Assembly (NCBI GenBank): GCA_037442205.1
Contig: JBBIQS010000005.1
Span: forward strand, 62,001 to 126,000
Source of the DNA: JBBIQS01 sp037442205
Lineage (GTDB): Bacteria; Myxococcota; Myxococcia; Myxococcales; UBA5297
Reading direction: 5' to 3'
DNA: 64,000 nt
The notes below the pieces were generated by a model. That model was not told where the DNA came from. It saw only the letters and a program-made list of their open reading frames with translations, and did no database searches. The position numbers and the translations under genes were made by a program. Shown piece by piece: positions 34,028 through 44,922 of the stretch (positions are counted from its first letter, which is position 1; each line of letters begins with the position of its first letter).

Positions 34028-35269
34028 ATGCACCACTTCCGCTACCAGCGCGGGGCGCTGTGGGCCGAGCGGGTTCCGCTGGAGCGGCTGGCCCGCGAGG
34101 TGGGGACCCCGACCTACGTCTACTCGGCATCGACGCTCAGGCGGCACTATCGGGTGATGGACCGCGCGCTGGGAGGCGGCGAGCACCTGATCTGCTACTC
34201 GGTGAAGGCCAACTCCTCGCTGGCGGTGCTCGAGCTGCTGGCCAAGGAGGGCAGCGGCTTCGACATCGTCTCCGGGGGCGAGCTGGCGCGGGCGTTGGCC
34301 GCCGGCGCCGATCCGAGGCGCATCGTCTACTCCGGCGTCGGCAAGACCGAGGCCGAGATGGCCCAGGCCCTGGCCGCCGGCATCCTGATGTTCAACGTCG
34401 AGAGCGAGCAGGAGCTCGAGCTCTTGGAGAGGGTCGCCCGGCGAAAGCGGGTGAGAGCCCCGGTGGCCTTGCGGGTCAACCCGGCGGTGGACGCCAAGAC
34501 CCATCCCCACATCTCGACCGCGCTCACGAAGAGCAAGTTCGGCATCCCGCTGGAGCGTGCCGCCGGCCTGTACCGGGCCCGCCGCGGCAGCCGCTGGCTG
34601 GAGCTGGTCGGGGTCGACGGCCACATCGGCTCACAGATGACGCAGCTCGGGCCGCTGCGGCAGGCGGTGGGCAAGCTGGCCGGCCTCTACCGGGCGCTGC
34701 TCGCCGACGGGCTGCCGCTGCGCTACCTGGACGTGGGCGGGGGCCTGGGGATCACCTACGTCGAAGAGAAGCCGCCCTCGCCGGCGCAGTACGCCAAGGC
34801 GATCCGCGAGGGCCTGGGCGAGCTGCCGGCGACGCTGATCGTGGAGCCGGGGCGAGTGATCGTCGGCAACGCCGGGCTGCTGCTGACCCGGGTGCTGTAC
34901 CAGAAGCGCGGCGAGGCCCGGCGGTTCCTGGTGGTCGACGCCGCGATGAACGACCTCATCCGCCCGGCGCTCTACGACGCCCGCCACGAGCTGCTGCCGG
35001 TGAAGAAGAAGGCCGGGCGCAGGGTGGCGCAGGACGTGGTCGGGCCGGTGTGCGAATCGGCCGACGCCCTGGCGCGGGAGCGCCCGCTGCCGCTGCTCGA
35101 GCCCGGCGCGCTGCTGGCGGTGATGGGCGCCGGGGCCTACGGGATGAGCATGGCCTCCAACTACAACTCGCGGCTCCGCCCGGCCGAGGTGATGGTCGAA
35201 GGAAGCCGCTACCAGGTCGTGCGCCGGCGCGAGACCTACGAGGATCTGCTGAGACTCGAGAAGCCGTGA
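34028..35269 (+). CDS. lysA: LysA, diaminopimelate decarboxylase
   Basis: This cytoplasmic PLP enzyme converts meso-diaminopimelate to lysine and CO2, the last step of lysine synthesis. The Schiff-base lysine is in YSVKANSS (K60). The phosphate-binding glycines lie in DVGGGLGITY, the substrate arginine and glutamate region is EPGRVIVGNAG, and VGPVCESAD carries the cysteine-glutamate pair that completes the active site across the dimer. GAYGMSMASNYNSR is the usual C-terminal motif. At 413 residues the length is normal. The start ATG follows the LptM-like gene by 21 bases, and its stop overlaps the GTG of the RqcH-like gene (GTGA). Confidence 0.96.
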   Translation: MHHFRYQRGALWAERVPLERLAREVGTPTYVYSASTLRRHYRVMDRALGGGEHLICYSVKANSSLAVLELLAKEGSGFDIVSGGELARALAAGADPRRIVYSGVGKTEAEMAQALAAGILMFNVESEQELELLERVARRKRVRAPVALRVNPAVDAKTHPHISTALTKSKFGIPLERAAGLYRARRGSRWLELVGVDGHIGSQMTQLGPLRQAVGKLAGLYRALLADGLPLRYLDVGGGLGITYVEEKPPSPAQYAKAIREGLGELPATLIVEPGRVIVGNAGLLLTRVLYQKRGEARRFLVVDAAMNDLIRPALYDARHELLPVKKKAGRRVAQDVVGPVCESADALARERPLPLLEPGALLAVMGAGAYGMSMASNYNSRLRPAEVMVEGSRYQVVRRRETYEDLLRLEKP

Positions 35270-36702
35270 GCCTGACCGCGCGCGAGATCGCCCTGGTGGT
35301 CGCGGAGCTCAGGCCGCTGGCCGGCGGCTTCGTGCAGCGGCTGCACCTGCCCGAGCCGCGCACGCTGGTCCTCGAGCTGCGCCAGCCTGGCGCGAGCCAC
35401 CTGCTGCTGATCTGCGCCGAGCCCGGACGCACCCGGCTGCACGAGGCGACCACCCGTCCCAGCTCGCCGGAGTCGCCGCTTGCCTTCCAGGGTCTGCTGC
35501 GCGCCGAGCTCATCGGCTGCGCCCTGGAGTCGATCGAGGCCATCCCCGGCGAGCGAGCGGTGGTGCTGGGCTTCCGCGGCAAGGAGCGGCGCGCGCGGCT
35601 GGTGGCGGAGCTGACCGGGCGGCACGGCAACCTGTTCCTGGTAGGCAAGGACGGACGCATCCGCGGCAGCGCCGTCCCCAACCTCTCCGAGAAGCGCGAC
35701 AACCGGCCGGGACAGCCCTACTCGCCCCTGATTCCTCGGGTTTCGGTGCCCCGGGACGACCAGCAGTCGCGCTTTGCCGGCTCGGCGGAGCTCTCGCTGT
35801 CGCGGGCCATCGAGCTGGCCTACACCGATCGCGAGCAGAAGGAGATCGCCGCCGAGCGCAGGCGAGTGCTGCTCCAGCGGCACCGCGCCCGGCGCAGCAA
35901 GCTGGCGCGCACGGTGGAGAAGGTGAAGGCAGACGTGGCGCGCGCCTCGGCGGCCGAGGACCACCGCCGCCGCGGCGAGCTGCTCAAGGCCAACTTCCGC
36001 AGCCTGCGGCGGGGCCTGACCCAGATCCGGCTGGTCGACTACCGCGAGACCGGCCCCGAGGGGATCGAGGTCGAACTCGACCCGACGCTCACTCCGGCAG
36101 AGAACATGGAGAAGGAGTTCCGGCAGTACCGCCGACTGCTGTCGGGACAAGCGCGCGCGGCGGCGCGGCTCGCCCAGCTCGAAGCCGAGCTGGCGCAGCT
36201 CGATGCCGAGGCCGCGCGGATCGAATCCAGGTCCGACGAAGAGCTGGCGGCGATGCCGGGAGCTCCCTCTCCGCAGCCGGGAATGCGACGCAGGAATGCA
36301 GGTCCGTCGCTCCCCTACCGCGAGCACCTGTCCGGCTCGGGCCAGAGGATCCGCGTCGGTCGGGGGGCCAAGGAGAACGATGCCCTCACCTTCCGGCACT
36401 CCAAGGGAAACGACGTCTGGCTCCACGCGCGCGGGGTCGCCGGGGCCCACGTCGTCGTCCCGCTGGGGCGCGACGAGGCCCTGAAGGACGAGACCCTGCG
36501 CGACGCCGCGCTGCTGGCGGCGCACGCCTCCGAGGCCAAGGCCCGCGACGCGGTGGACGTCGCCTGGACCCGCGTCAAATACGTCCACAAGGTCAAAGGC
36601 ACTCCCGGGGCAGTGACCTATTCCCAGGACAAGACCGTCCTCGCCCGGCCCGATCCCGAGCGGCTGGCGCGGCTGCAGCAGTCGCCTGCGACCGAGGACT
36701 GA
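35266..36702 (+). CDS. rqcH: RqcH-like NFACT-family protein (ribosome rescue)
   Basis: Members of this family bind obstructed 50S subunits and, with tRNA, add alanine tails to stalled peptides. The NFACT-N region (about 1-170) has FVQRLHLPEPRTLVLEL and ELTGRHGNLFLV. A coiled coil follows (about 195-330), and the C-terminal NFACT-R domain (about 350-460) has NDVWLHARGVAGAHVVVPL and KVKGTPGAVTYSQDKT. At 478 residues it is shorter than Gram-positive RqcH (about 570), because the helix-hairpin-helix part between domains is reduced or missing. Tail synthesis should therefore be tested rather than assumed. The GTG start at 35266 overlaps the lysA stop by 4 bases, indicating coupling. It converges on mutM 5 bases away. 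Confidence 0.85.
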   Translation: MSLTAREIALVVAELRPLAGGFVQRLHLPEPRTLVLELRQPGASHLLLICAEPGRTRLHEATTRPSSPESPLAFQGLLRAELIGCALESIEAIPGERAVVLGFRGKERRARLVAELTGRHGNLFLVGKDGRIRGSAVPNLSEKRDNRPGQPYSPLIPRVSVPRDDQQSRFAGSAELSLSRAIELAYTDREQKEIAAERRRVLLQRHRARRSKLARTVEKVKADVARASAAEDHRRRGELLKANFRSLRRGLTQIRLVDYRETGPEGIEVELDPTLTPAENMEKEFRQYRRLLSGQARAAARLAQLEAELAQLDAEAARIESRSDEELAAMPGAPSPQPGMRRRNAGPSLPYREHLSGSGQRIRVGRGAKENDALTFRHSKGNDVWLHARGVAGAHVVVPLGRDEALKDETLRDAALLAAHASEAKARDAVDVAWTRVKYVHKVKGTPGAVTYSQDKTVLARPDPERLARLQQSPATED

Positions 36703-36707
36703 TCTCC

Positions 36708-37520
36708 TCAGCGCTGGCAGCGCGGGCAGTAGTGGGTGGTGCGCGCCGCCTGAACGATCGAGCGCAGGGTGCCGCCGCAGCGCGGACAGCGTTCGCCGGC
36801 GCGGCCGTAGACCAGGAACGGGTTCTCGCCACCCTCCTCGACGTACTCGAGCCCCTGGTCGAGCGGGGGCATCCCGGCCAGCGTGTGGGCGATGCTGTCG
36901 CGAACTGCCTGCGCGAGCCGCTCCAATTCCACGGCCCGGAGATCTCGAGCGAGTCGCAGCGGGGAGATCCCGGCGCGGAACAGGGCCTCGGCGGCCTGGA
37001 CGTTCCCGAGCCCGCCGATGACCTGCTGATCCAACAGCGCCGGCTTGATGGGCCTCCTCGATTTCCCCAGCCGGGCCCCCAGGCTGGCGGCGGTCGGCGC
37101 ATCCTGCAGCGCGTCAGGGCCCATGGCGGCGATCTCTGGGAGTCGCAGCAGCGCGCGGCGCGGGCAGAGCATCAGCCGGCCAAACTTGCGCGGGTCGCGC
37201 AGATGGACGGCCAGGCCGTCGTCGAGCTCGAGGTGAGCCCGGCTGTACTCGAGAGCCGAGCCAACCGGCAGGTGCACCAGCTTCCCCGTCATCCCCAGGT
37301 GCAGCAGCACGCCGGCGTCCTCATCGAAACCGAGCAGCAGGTACTTGCCGCGCCGCTCGACCTCTTCCAGCCGGCGACCTCGCAACGCCTGGGCCAGCCG
37401 CTGCGGCGAATGTCCGCGCAACACGTTGGAGCGCTCGGCGAACGCGCGCCGCACCACCCGCCCCACCATCCAGGCGCGCAGCTGCCGCGCGGCGTATTCG
37501 GCTTCCGGGAGCTCGGGCAT
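36708..37520 (-). CDS. mutM: MutM/Fpg, formamidopyrimidine-DNA glycosylase
   Basis: This base-excision repair enzyme removes oxidised purines such as 8-oxoguanine and cleaves the resulting abasic site. The N-terminal catalytic proline and glutamate are in MPELPEAE. The conserved lysine lies in RRGKYLLLGF (about 59), and LLHLGMTGKL is the usual beta-strand motif. The helix-two-turn-helix region contains NVQAAEALFRAGISP, and the C-terminal zinc finger has two pairs, CPRC and CPRC. Length (270 aa) is normal. It is the last gene of a minus-strand run after the PocR kinase, 12 bases apart. Fpg is preferred over endonuclease VIII from overall motifs, but Nei-type activity is not excluded. Confidence 0.9.
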   Translation of the reverse strand: MPELPEAEYAARQLRAWMVGRVVRRAFAERSNVLRGHSPQRLAQALRGRRLEEVERRGKYLLLGFDEDAGVLLHLGMTGKLVHLPVGSALEYSRAHLELDDGLAVHLRDPRKFGRLMLCPRRALLRLPEIAAMGPDALQDAPTAASLGARLGKSRRPIKPALLDQQVIGGLGNVQAAEALFRAGISPLRLARDLRAVELERLAQAVRDSIAHTLAGMPPLDQGLEYVEEGGENPFLVYGRAGERCPRCGGTLRSIVQAARTTHYCPRCQR

Positions 37521-37532
37521 CCAGGGAGGCGG

Positions 37533-38990
37533 CTAGAACGGCGGGTCGGTCTCGACCTGCTGGGCCCGCGGGGCGTAGGGCATGGCCAGGATGAAGCGGC
37601 TGTAGCGGCCCACCTCGCTCTCGACCCTTACCTTGCCCTCGTGCGCCTCGACGAAGCTCTTGACGATGGCCAGGCCCAATCCGGCGCCGCCGAACTGCCG
37701 CGTCGAGCTCTGATCGACCTGGTAGAAGCTCTCGAAGATCCGCTCCAGCTGGTCGGGCGGGATGCCGATGCCGCTGTCCTCGACCATCAGCGCGAAGGAC
37801 GGCCGGGGGATCTCCAGCAACCCCGGCGGCGCGTCGGCCAGCACCGTGGCCCGGATCCGCCCTCCCTCGTTGGTGAACTTGAGCGAGTTGGCCAGCAGGT
37901 TCACCAGGCACTGGCGCAGCTTGTCCTTGTCCACCGAAGGCCGGCTCATCCCCGGCACCAGCCGCGTCTCCAGCGCGATGCCCTTCTTCTGGGCCTGCGG
38001 CGTCACCGAGGTCACCGCCTGCTTCACCAGGTCGTTGACGTCGCAGGGCATGAAGCTCAGCCGCACCCGCCCGGCCTCGATCTGCGTGATGTCGAGGATC
38101 TGGCTGATCAGCGACAGCAGGCTCTCGCCCTTCTCCAGGATGGTGTGGACGTACTCGTTCTGCTCCTGGTTGAGCTGGCCGGCCATCCCTTGCGACAGCA
38201 TCTCCGAGTAGCCGATGATCGAGGTCAGCGGGGTGCGCAGCTCGTGGCTGACGGTGGCCAGGAAGTTGGACTTGAGCCGGTCGAGCTCGCGCAGGCGGGC
38301 GTTGGTCGCCTCCAGGTCGCGGTTCTTGGCCTCGATCTCGCGGAACGATTCGCGGGTGGCCTCGATGTGCACCTCGCTGGTCAGCCGCACCTTCTGCCCG
38401 GCGAAGACCAGGCTGTCGACGATGGCCGCGAAGTGGGCCATCACCCGAGCCACCGTGCTCTCGGGAGCCCGCCTCATCTTCTGCATCAGCTCGCGCGCCT
38501 TGCCCAAGTCGATGGACGGACCGCCCGAGGTCAACACGCTGGCCGGCACGTCCTTGAGGTCGTCGGAGACGAAGGGGCCGAAGACCACCCGGCCCAACAC
38601 GTCGCCCTCGAGGCGGATGGGCATCACCAGGTAGCGGCAGCCGGCGAAGCATGGGACCGAGAGCAGTCCCTTGGGGCCGTCGGCGATGGGCTTGCCGGCC
38701 TCCGGGCCCTCGATCGGCCCGTCCTTGGCGCGGGTGGCCGTGCGCCCGCACAGCGCCCGGGCGTTGGGCGATTCGTAGAGGTAGGCGCAGTAGTCGGTGG
38801 CCTGGCCCTTGATGTCCACCAGCTTGGGGCCCTGCTCCTCGTAGACCTTGACCCCGATCCGGTAGAGCTCGGTGAAGCCCCGGCAGACCTCGGTGAAGCT
38901 GGGCAGGTCGAGCATCTCCGACAGCGTCAGCCGCCGCTGCAGGACCGAATCGCCCGACACGCCGTCGGGCCTCTTTGCCAACTCAGCCAT
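37533..38990 (-). CDS. Histidine kinase with N-terminal PocR sensory domain
   Basis: This is a soluble sensor kinase of 485 residues with no transmembrane helix. A PocR domain occupies about residues 20-190 (LTLSEMLDLPSFTEVCRGF, CFAGCRYLVMPI). Such domains bind small ligands, propanediol in the founding member. A coiled coil leads to the H-box VSHELRTPLTSIIGYSEML (His near 245), and the HATPase domain has NSLKFTNEGG, DSGIGIPP and GGAGLGLAIVKSF. No receiver domain is attached, and no response regulator is adjacent. Its ATG overlaps the end of the MglA-like GTPase gene by 8 bases, which suggests the two act together. The ligand is unknown; the Cys-rich loop (CAYLY, ALCGR, PCFAGC) could also hold a metal. 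Confidence 0.85.
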   Translation of the reverse strand: MAELAKRPDGVSGDSVLQRRLTLSEMLDLPSFTEVCRGFTELYRIGVKVYEEQGPKLVDIKGQATDYCAYLYESPNARALCGRTATRAKDGPIEGPEAGKPIADGPKGLLSVPCFAGCRYLVMPIRLEGDVLGRVVFGPFVSDDLKDVPASVLTSGGPSIDLGKARELMQKMRRAPESTVARVMAHFAAIVDSLVFAGQKVRLTSEVHIEATRESFREIEAKNRDLEATNARLRELDRLKSNFLATVSHELRTPLTSIIGYSEMLSQGMAGQLNQEQNEYVHTILEKGESLLSLISQILDITQIEAGRVRLSFMPCDVNDLVKQAVTSVTPQAQKKGIALETRLVPGMSRPSVDKDKLRQCLVNLLANSLKFTNEGGRIRATVLADAPPGLLEIPRPSFALMVEDSGIGIPPDQLERIFESFYQVDQSSTRQFGGAGLGLAIVKSFVEAHEGKVRVESEVGRYSRFILAMPYAPRAQQVETDPPF

Positions 38991-39684
38991 GTTTCGCCTG
39001 CGGGAAGAGGGTCTCGAGGCTGCTCTGGCGCAGGTCGACGTTCTTGAAGACCTGGGCCAGGAACTCGCGCTCGGGCAGCTGGAACTTGTCGTCGAGGCCG
39101 AGCCGGGCGTTGAGCTGGCGGTAGACCAGCTGCAGCAGCCCGTGCAGCGTCTCCACCACCCCCTCGCCGCGGATGGCCACCGCCCCGAACACCGGCTCGC
39201 GGCCGCGCTTGCGCACTTCCTCGATCTCGGCCGGGGTGCGGGCGCCGGGCAGGTCGAGCTTGTTGAACTGGATCACCACCGGGAAGTCGTCGCGGGAGAA
39301 GCCGTTCTCGCGCAGGTTCTCCATCAAGTTCTTCCAGTAGCCGTTGTTCTCGCCGGCGGCGTCCTTGCGCCCGTCGGCGACGAAGACCACTCCGTCGGCT
39401 CCCTGCAGCACCACCCGCCGGGTGGCGTTGTGGATCACCTGGCCGGGGACGGTGAACAGCTTGACCTTCACCTTGAGGCCGCTCTTCGACCGGAAGAAGA
39501 CCGGCATCATGTCGAAGAACAGCGTCCGGTCGTCGGCGGTGTCGACGGTCAGCAGCCGGCCGCGGGCGCTGTCGTCGATGCGCTCGTGCAGCTTCTGCAG
39601 ATTGGTGGTCTTCCCGGACAGGCCCGGCCCGTAATAGACGATCTTGATCGTCAGCTCGCGGGCGACATGGTTGAACTGGACCAT
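38983..39684 (-). CDS. MglA-like small Ras-type GTPase
   Basis: This is a small GTPase related to MglA, the polarity switch of gliding and twitching in Myxococcus. It has the P-loop GPGLSGKTTN (about 20-29), TADDRTLFFDMMPVF as switch I, KLFTVPGQV as G3 and FNKLDLP as G4. It is 233 residues, about 40 longer than MglA, with a C-terminal extension ending in LFPQAKHG. ATG at 39684 has GAGG 5 bases upstream; the frame is open 23 codons further. No MglB (Roadblock) gene is next to it, whereas the classical pair is adjacent. It follows lon by 52 bases and overlaps the PocR kinase gene. Whether it acts in motility or another polarity system is open. Confidence 0.88.
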   Translation of the reverse strand: MVQFNHVARELTIKIVYYGPGLSGKTTNLQKLHERIDDSARGRLLTVDTADDRTLFFDMMPVFFRSKSGLKVKVKLFTVPGQVIHNATRRVVLQGADGVVFVADGRKDAAGENNGYWKNLMENLRENGFSRDDFPVVIQFNKLDLPGARTPAEIEEVRKRGREPVFGAVAIRGEGVVETLHGLLQLVYRQLNARLGLDDKFQLPEREFLAQVFKNVDLRQSSLETLFPQAKHG

Positions 39685-39736
39685 GGACCTCTTCAGGGGC
39701 CGCCGCGACCGGAAGCCGCGGGTGAAGAGGGCCAGT

Positions 39737-42142
<2,406 letters not shown>

Positions 42143-42217
42143 CGAGGCCTCGGCGAAGAAGGTGAAAGCGGCTATACAGTGGCACGCGGCCCCGTCCGCG
42201 GGAAAGGCTCGAAGCCC

Positions 42218-42799
42218 ATGACCAAGAATCCACTGGTGCTGCTGATGGCTGGACTCGCGGCGGCGCTGCTCTCGGTCGGCGCGCTCTTCTACGCGACCTC
42301 GAGCAGGGATCCGGCGGCGCAGGCGCCGCTGGCCCCGACCCCGGGCGAGGCGATGCGAGTGGCCACTCCTCAAGCCCCGCCCATCGAGCTGGCCGACCCG
42401 GCGGCGGTGGTCAAGCAGCTCGACGGCAAGACGCTCGCGCCCGGCGACCAGATCCTGGCCGACATCCTCAAAGCCGCTCTCAAGGCCGGCGAAGCGCCCT
42501 GCTACCGCGCCACCATCGACGCGCCCTTCCAGGACAACGCCGCGCCGGCGCTTCGCGACGAGCTGCGGCAGTGGATCGCCCGCAAGATGTCCTCGCTCGG
42601 CTTCGCCGATGCGGCCGGCAAGCCCTCGGTGAACTGGGTGGTCCACCTCGACCCGGGCCAGCAGGGCAGCTACACCCTCAAGGCGACGCTGCGCGCCGGT
42701 GGAGCCAGCCGGTTCGAACAGTCGTTCGACGTCCCGGCCACCGCCACGGCCGACCGCATGGAGCGCGTGCTGGCCGGCGCATTCTCGGCGCCGCGGTAG
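42218..42799 (+). CDS. Hypothetical membrane-anchored protein
   Basis: I do not recognise this 193-residue protein. An N-terminal hydrophobic segment (PLVLLMAGLAAALLSVGALFY) acts as an uncleaved anchor or signal. A Pro/Ala-rich linker follows, and then a folded domain of about 130 residues with no cofactor motifs and one cysteine (APCYRATID). The domain ends with strand-like sequence (SYTLKATLRAGG). It is divergent from lon and lies 14 bases before moaC. A -10-like TATACA at 42173-42178 could start transcription about 33 bases before the ATG, but no -35 is evident. Codon use matches its neighbours. Confidence 0.65.
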   Translation: MTKNPLVLLMAGLAAALLSVGALFYATSSRDPAAQAPLAPTPGEAMRVATPQAPPIELADPAAVVKQLDGKTLAPGDQILADILKAALKAGEAPCYRATIDAPFQDNAAPALRDELRQWIARKMSSLGFADAAGKPSVNWVVHLDPGQQGSYTLKATLRAGGASRFEQSFDVPATATADRMERVLAGAFSAPR

Positions 42800-42813
42800 A
42801 GGGCAAGTCAGCC

Positions 42814-43257
42814 ATGAAGATGATCGACGTCGGGGACAAGGAGAAGACGCGCCGGGTGGCGTTGGCCACCGGCCAGGTCTCGATGATGCCCGCCACGCTG
42901 GCGCGCATCCGGGCCGGCAAGGTCGAGAAGGGCGACGTGCTGGCGGCGGCGCGGCTGGCGGCGATCATGGCCGCCAAGAAGACGCCCGACATCGTCCCGC
43001 TATGCCATCCCATCGCGCTGACCCGGGTCGAGGTCGCGCTCAGCCTGCGGCAGCGTCCATCGCGGGTGGAGATCGAGGTCCGGGTGGAGACCACCGACCG
43101 CACCGGGGTGGAGATGGAGGCGCTGACCGCCACCTGCGCCGCCGCGCTGACGGTCTACGACATGCTCAAGAGCGTCGATCGGGGCATGAGCATCGGGAAG
43201 GTGGAGCTGCAGCACAAGAGCGGCGGGCGCTCGGGCACCTGGCAGCGGAAGCGCTGA
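42814..43257 (+). CDS. moaC: MoaC, cyclic pyranopterin monophosphate synthase
   Basis: This enzyme converts the MoaA product into cyclic pyranopterin monophosphate in molybdenum cofactor synthesis. The motif LCHPIALTRV holds the catalytic region. GVEMEALTATCAAALTVYDM and KSVDRGMSIGKVEL follow, as in characterised MoaC. At 147 residues it lacks the usual N-terminal dozen residues and begins directly at the conserved IDVGDK, so it is at the short end of the family. ATG at 42814 has GAGGG upstream; a second ATG at 42820 is possible. No other moa or moe gene is in the window. It sits between two proteins of unknown role. Confidence 0.93.
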   Translation: MKMIDVGDKEKTRRVALATGQVSMMPATLARIRAGKVEKGDVLAAARLAAIMAAKKTPDIVPLCHPIALTRVEVALSLRQRPSRVEIEVRVETTDRTGVEMEALTATCAAALTVYDMLKSVDRGMSIGKVELQHKSGGRSGTWQRKR

Positions 43258-43276
43258 AGGGACACCGGGAGGAACC

Positions 43277-43837
43277 ATGGCTGAGCCGAAGACCAAGGGC
43301 GTCGCCCTCATCCACATGGCCGAGTTCATCCAGGAGACCTGGGGCGCGGACGGCTTCGCCCGCTATCTCAAGGCGCTGCCTGAGGATCTGCGCGGCCGGC
43401 TCCAGCAGCCCAACGCCACCGAGTGGTATTCGCTGGCTGGGCACGCCGAGTCCATCAAGCGCCTGGCCGACCTCTTCTACGGCGGCGACTACTCCAAGAC
43501 CGACGTGGTGGGGGTGCACAACCTCAACAAGTCGGTGAACGGCGTCTACCGGCTGGTGGTCCGGCTGCTCGAGCCGGAGTTCCTGATACGCAAATCGGCG
43601 CGGCTGTGGAGCGCCTTCGTGGACACCGGCACCCTGCAGGTCGAACGCGTGGGAGAGCGCCAGCTGCGAATATGGCTCGAGGGCATCCGCTCGCCGCATC
43701 CGGCCTGGTGCCACAGCGTCGGCGGATCCTTCGTCGGGGCGCTGCAGGCCTGCCACGCCAAGGACGCCAAATCGGTCCACGACCGCTGCGTGGCCAACGG
43801 CGCCGCCGCCTGCGAGTACCAGGTGAGCTGGTCCTGA
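43277..43837 (+). CDS. Myxobacterial paralogous-family protein (TIGR02265/V4R-like)
   Basis: This 186-residue soluble protein is of uncertain function. Helical N-terminal sequence (HMAEFIQETWGADGFARYL) and EWYSLAGHAESIKRLAD are followed by a central helix with LEPEFLIRKSARLWSAFVDTG. The last third ends in a cysteine-containing strand ACEYQVSW. That arrangement resembles a group expanded in Myxococcus (TIGR02265/DUF2378) and is reminiscent of V4R or haem-NO-binding folds, which sense small molecules. The match is by pattern only. It follows moaC by 19 bases and converges on the TatD-like gene, whose stop codon is 3 bases away. Confidence 0.6.
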   Translation: MAEPKTKGVALIHMAEFIQETWGADGFARYLKALPEDLRGRLQQPNATEWYSLAGHAESIKRLADLFYGGDYSKTDVVGVHNLNKSVNGVYRLVVRLLEPEFLIRKSARLWSAFVDTGTLQVERVGERQLRIWLEGIRSPHPAWCHSVGGSFVGALQACHAKDAKSVHDRCVANGAAACEYQVSWS

Positions 43838-43840
43838 GAC

Positions 43841-44641
43841 TTACGCCGCCGAGCCGCTGAGCAGCTCGCGATCGAGCCGCAGGAAGGCCAGGGCGTTGGC
43901 GCCCAGCGTGCGGCGGACGATGATCGGAGACAGGCCGGCCTCCTCGAGTAGCGAGGCGGTGCGCGCCAGCGCCAGGATGTCCTTGGTCCCGTCCCCGGCA
44001 TCCGAGCTGATGATCAGCCCCTCGCTGCCCAGCTCCCGGACCAGCCTCACCGCCTCCTGAGCCTGCAGGTGGGTCGGGCTGATGGAGAGGCCGGCGAAGA
44101 AGTCGCACTCGCGGATCAGGCGCACCGTCTTGGCGTTGGCGTGCCCGACCAGGACGCTCTGTGGAGCCAGCCCGCTCTCGCGCAGCAGCGCCAGCGTCCG
44201 CCGGGTGATGCGCAGCTTGTCGCGCTCGGGAGTGTGGACCAGCACCGGCAGGTTGAGCTCGCTGGCCAGCTCCAGCTGCTGCAGGAAGACCTGCTCCTCC
44301 CGCTCGCCGCCCTTCTCCAGCCCGATGTCGCCGATGGCCACCAGCCGCCCGCTGGCCGCGCGGTGGGGAATTCCGGCGAGGATCTCCTCGACGCCGTGCC
44401 AGGGGATGCGCGCCGGGTGGATTCCCAGCGCCAGGTAGGCCTTGATCCCCGCGCGGTCGAGCCGCTTGCGCTCGCGCTCAGCCAGGGTATCGAAGTGCGC
44501 CAGCAGCTCCTTGGCCGAGGAGCAGACTGCGTCGCCCGCTGGCAGCAGCGCCCCCTTCACTCCGAAGACCGCCATGGACCTCAAGTCCTGATCGGAGAGG
44601 CCGTCGGAGTGCAGATGAGCGTCGAAGAAGAGGCCAGCCAC
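43841..44641 (-). CDS. TatD-like metal-dependent hydrolase
   Basis: This is a probable metal-dependent hydrolase of the amidohydrolase/TatD class. Metal-binding motifs appear in order: FDAHLHSD (residues 6-13), GIHPARIPW, IGDIGLEK with the bridging Glu, VLVHTPERD, VGHAN and the final ISSDAGDG. At 266 residues the length fits TatD, but several motifs differ from the DNase-type members (for example HTP rather than HxR), so the substrate is open. The start is GTG at 44641 with no clear ribosome-binding site. A TAGCGT hexamer ends 6 bases before the GTG, so a leaderless start is possible. A perfect 16-base palindrome lies 44 bases upstream. Confidence 0.75.
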   Translation of the reverse strand: MAGLFFDAHLHSDGLSDQDLRSMAVFGVKGALLPAGDAVCSSAKELLAHFDTLAERERKRLDRAGIKAYLALGIHPARIPWHGVEEILAGIPHRAASGRLVAIGDIGLEKGGEREEQVFLQQLELASELNLPVLVHTPERDKLRITRRTLALLRESGLAPQSVLVGHANAKTVRLIRECDFFAGLSISPTHLQAQEAVRLVRELGSEGLIISSDAGDGTKDILALARTASLLEEAGLSPIIVRRTLGANALAFLRLDRELLSGSAA

Positions 44642-44684
44642 CCGCTCACGCTACCACGCGCTTCGAAGGTTCCGCCGGCTTCAG

Positions 44685-44700
44685 TTCTGATCGATCAGAA
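44685..44700. promoter_or_regulatory. Perfect 16-base palindrome upstream of the TatD-like gene
   Basis: TTCTGATCGATCAGAA is its own reverse complement and lies 44 bases upstream of the GTG at 44641. Its size and position suit an operator for a dimeric repressor or activator. No regulator gene is next to it. Confidence 0.5.
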
Positions 44701-44922
44701 GTACGACCTGGCGCTTGGTTGCCCGCGGCGGCCAAGCCGTAGGTGGCGATCCTGGAGGGGTTCTCGCCGAACGCCGGCTCGCACGTCCATTCCCCACGAC
44801 CGCAAGGGACTGCAGCAGCTGGTGCGCAGCAGGCTGCGGCCGGCGCTCTCGACGAATCCCCCGATCATCTGAGAGCAGGCGCATTGCGGCGCTCAGGCCG
44901 CGAGCGCCCGCCGCTGCGGTGC

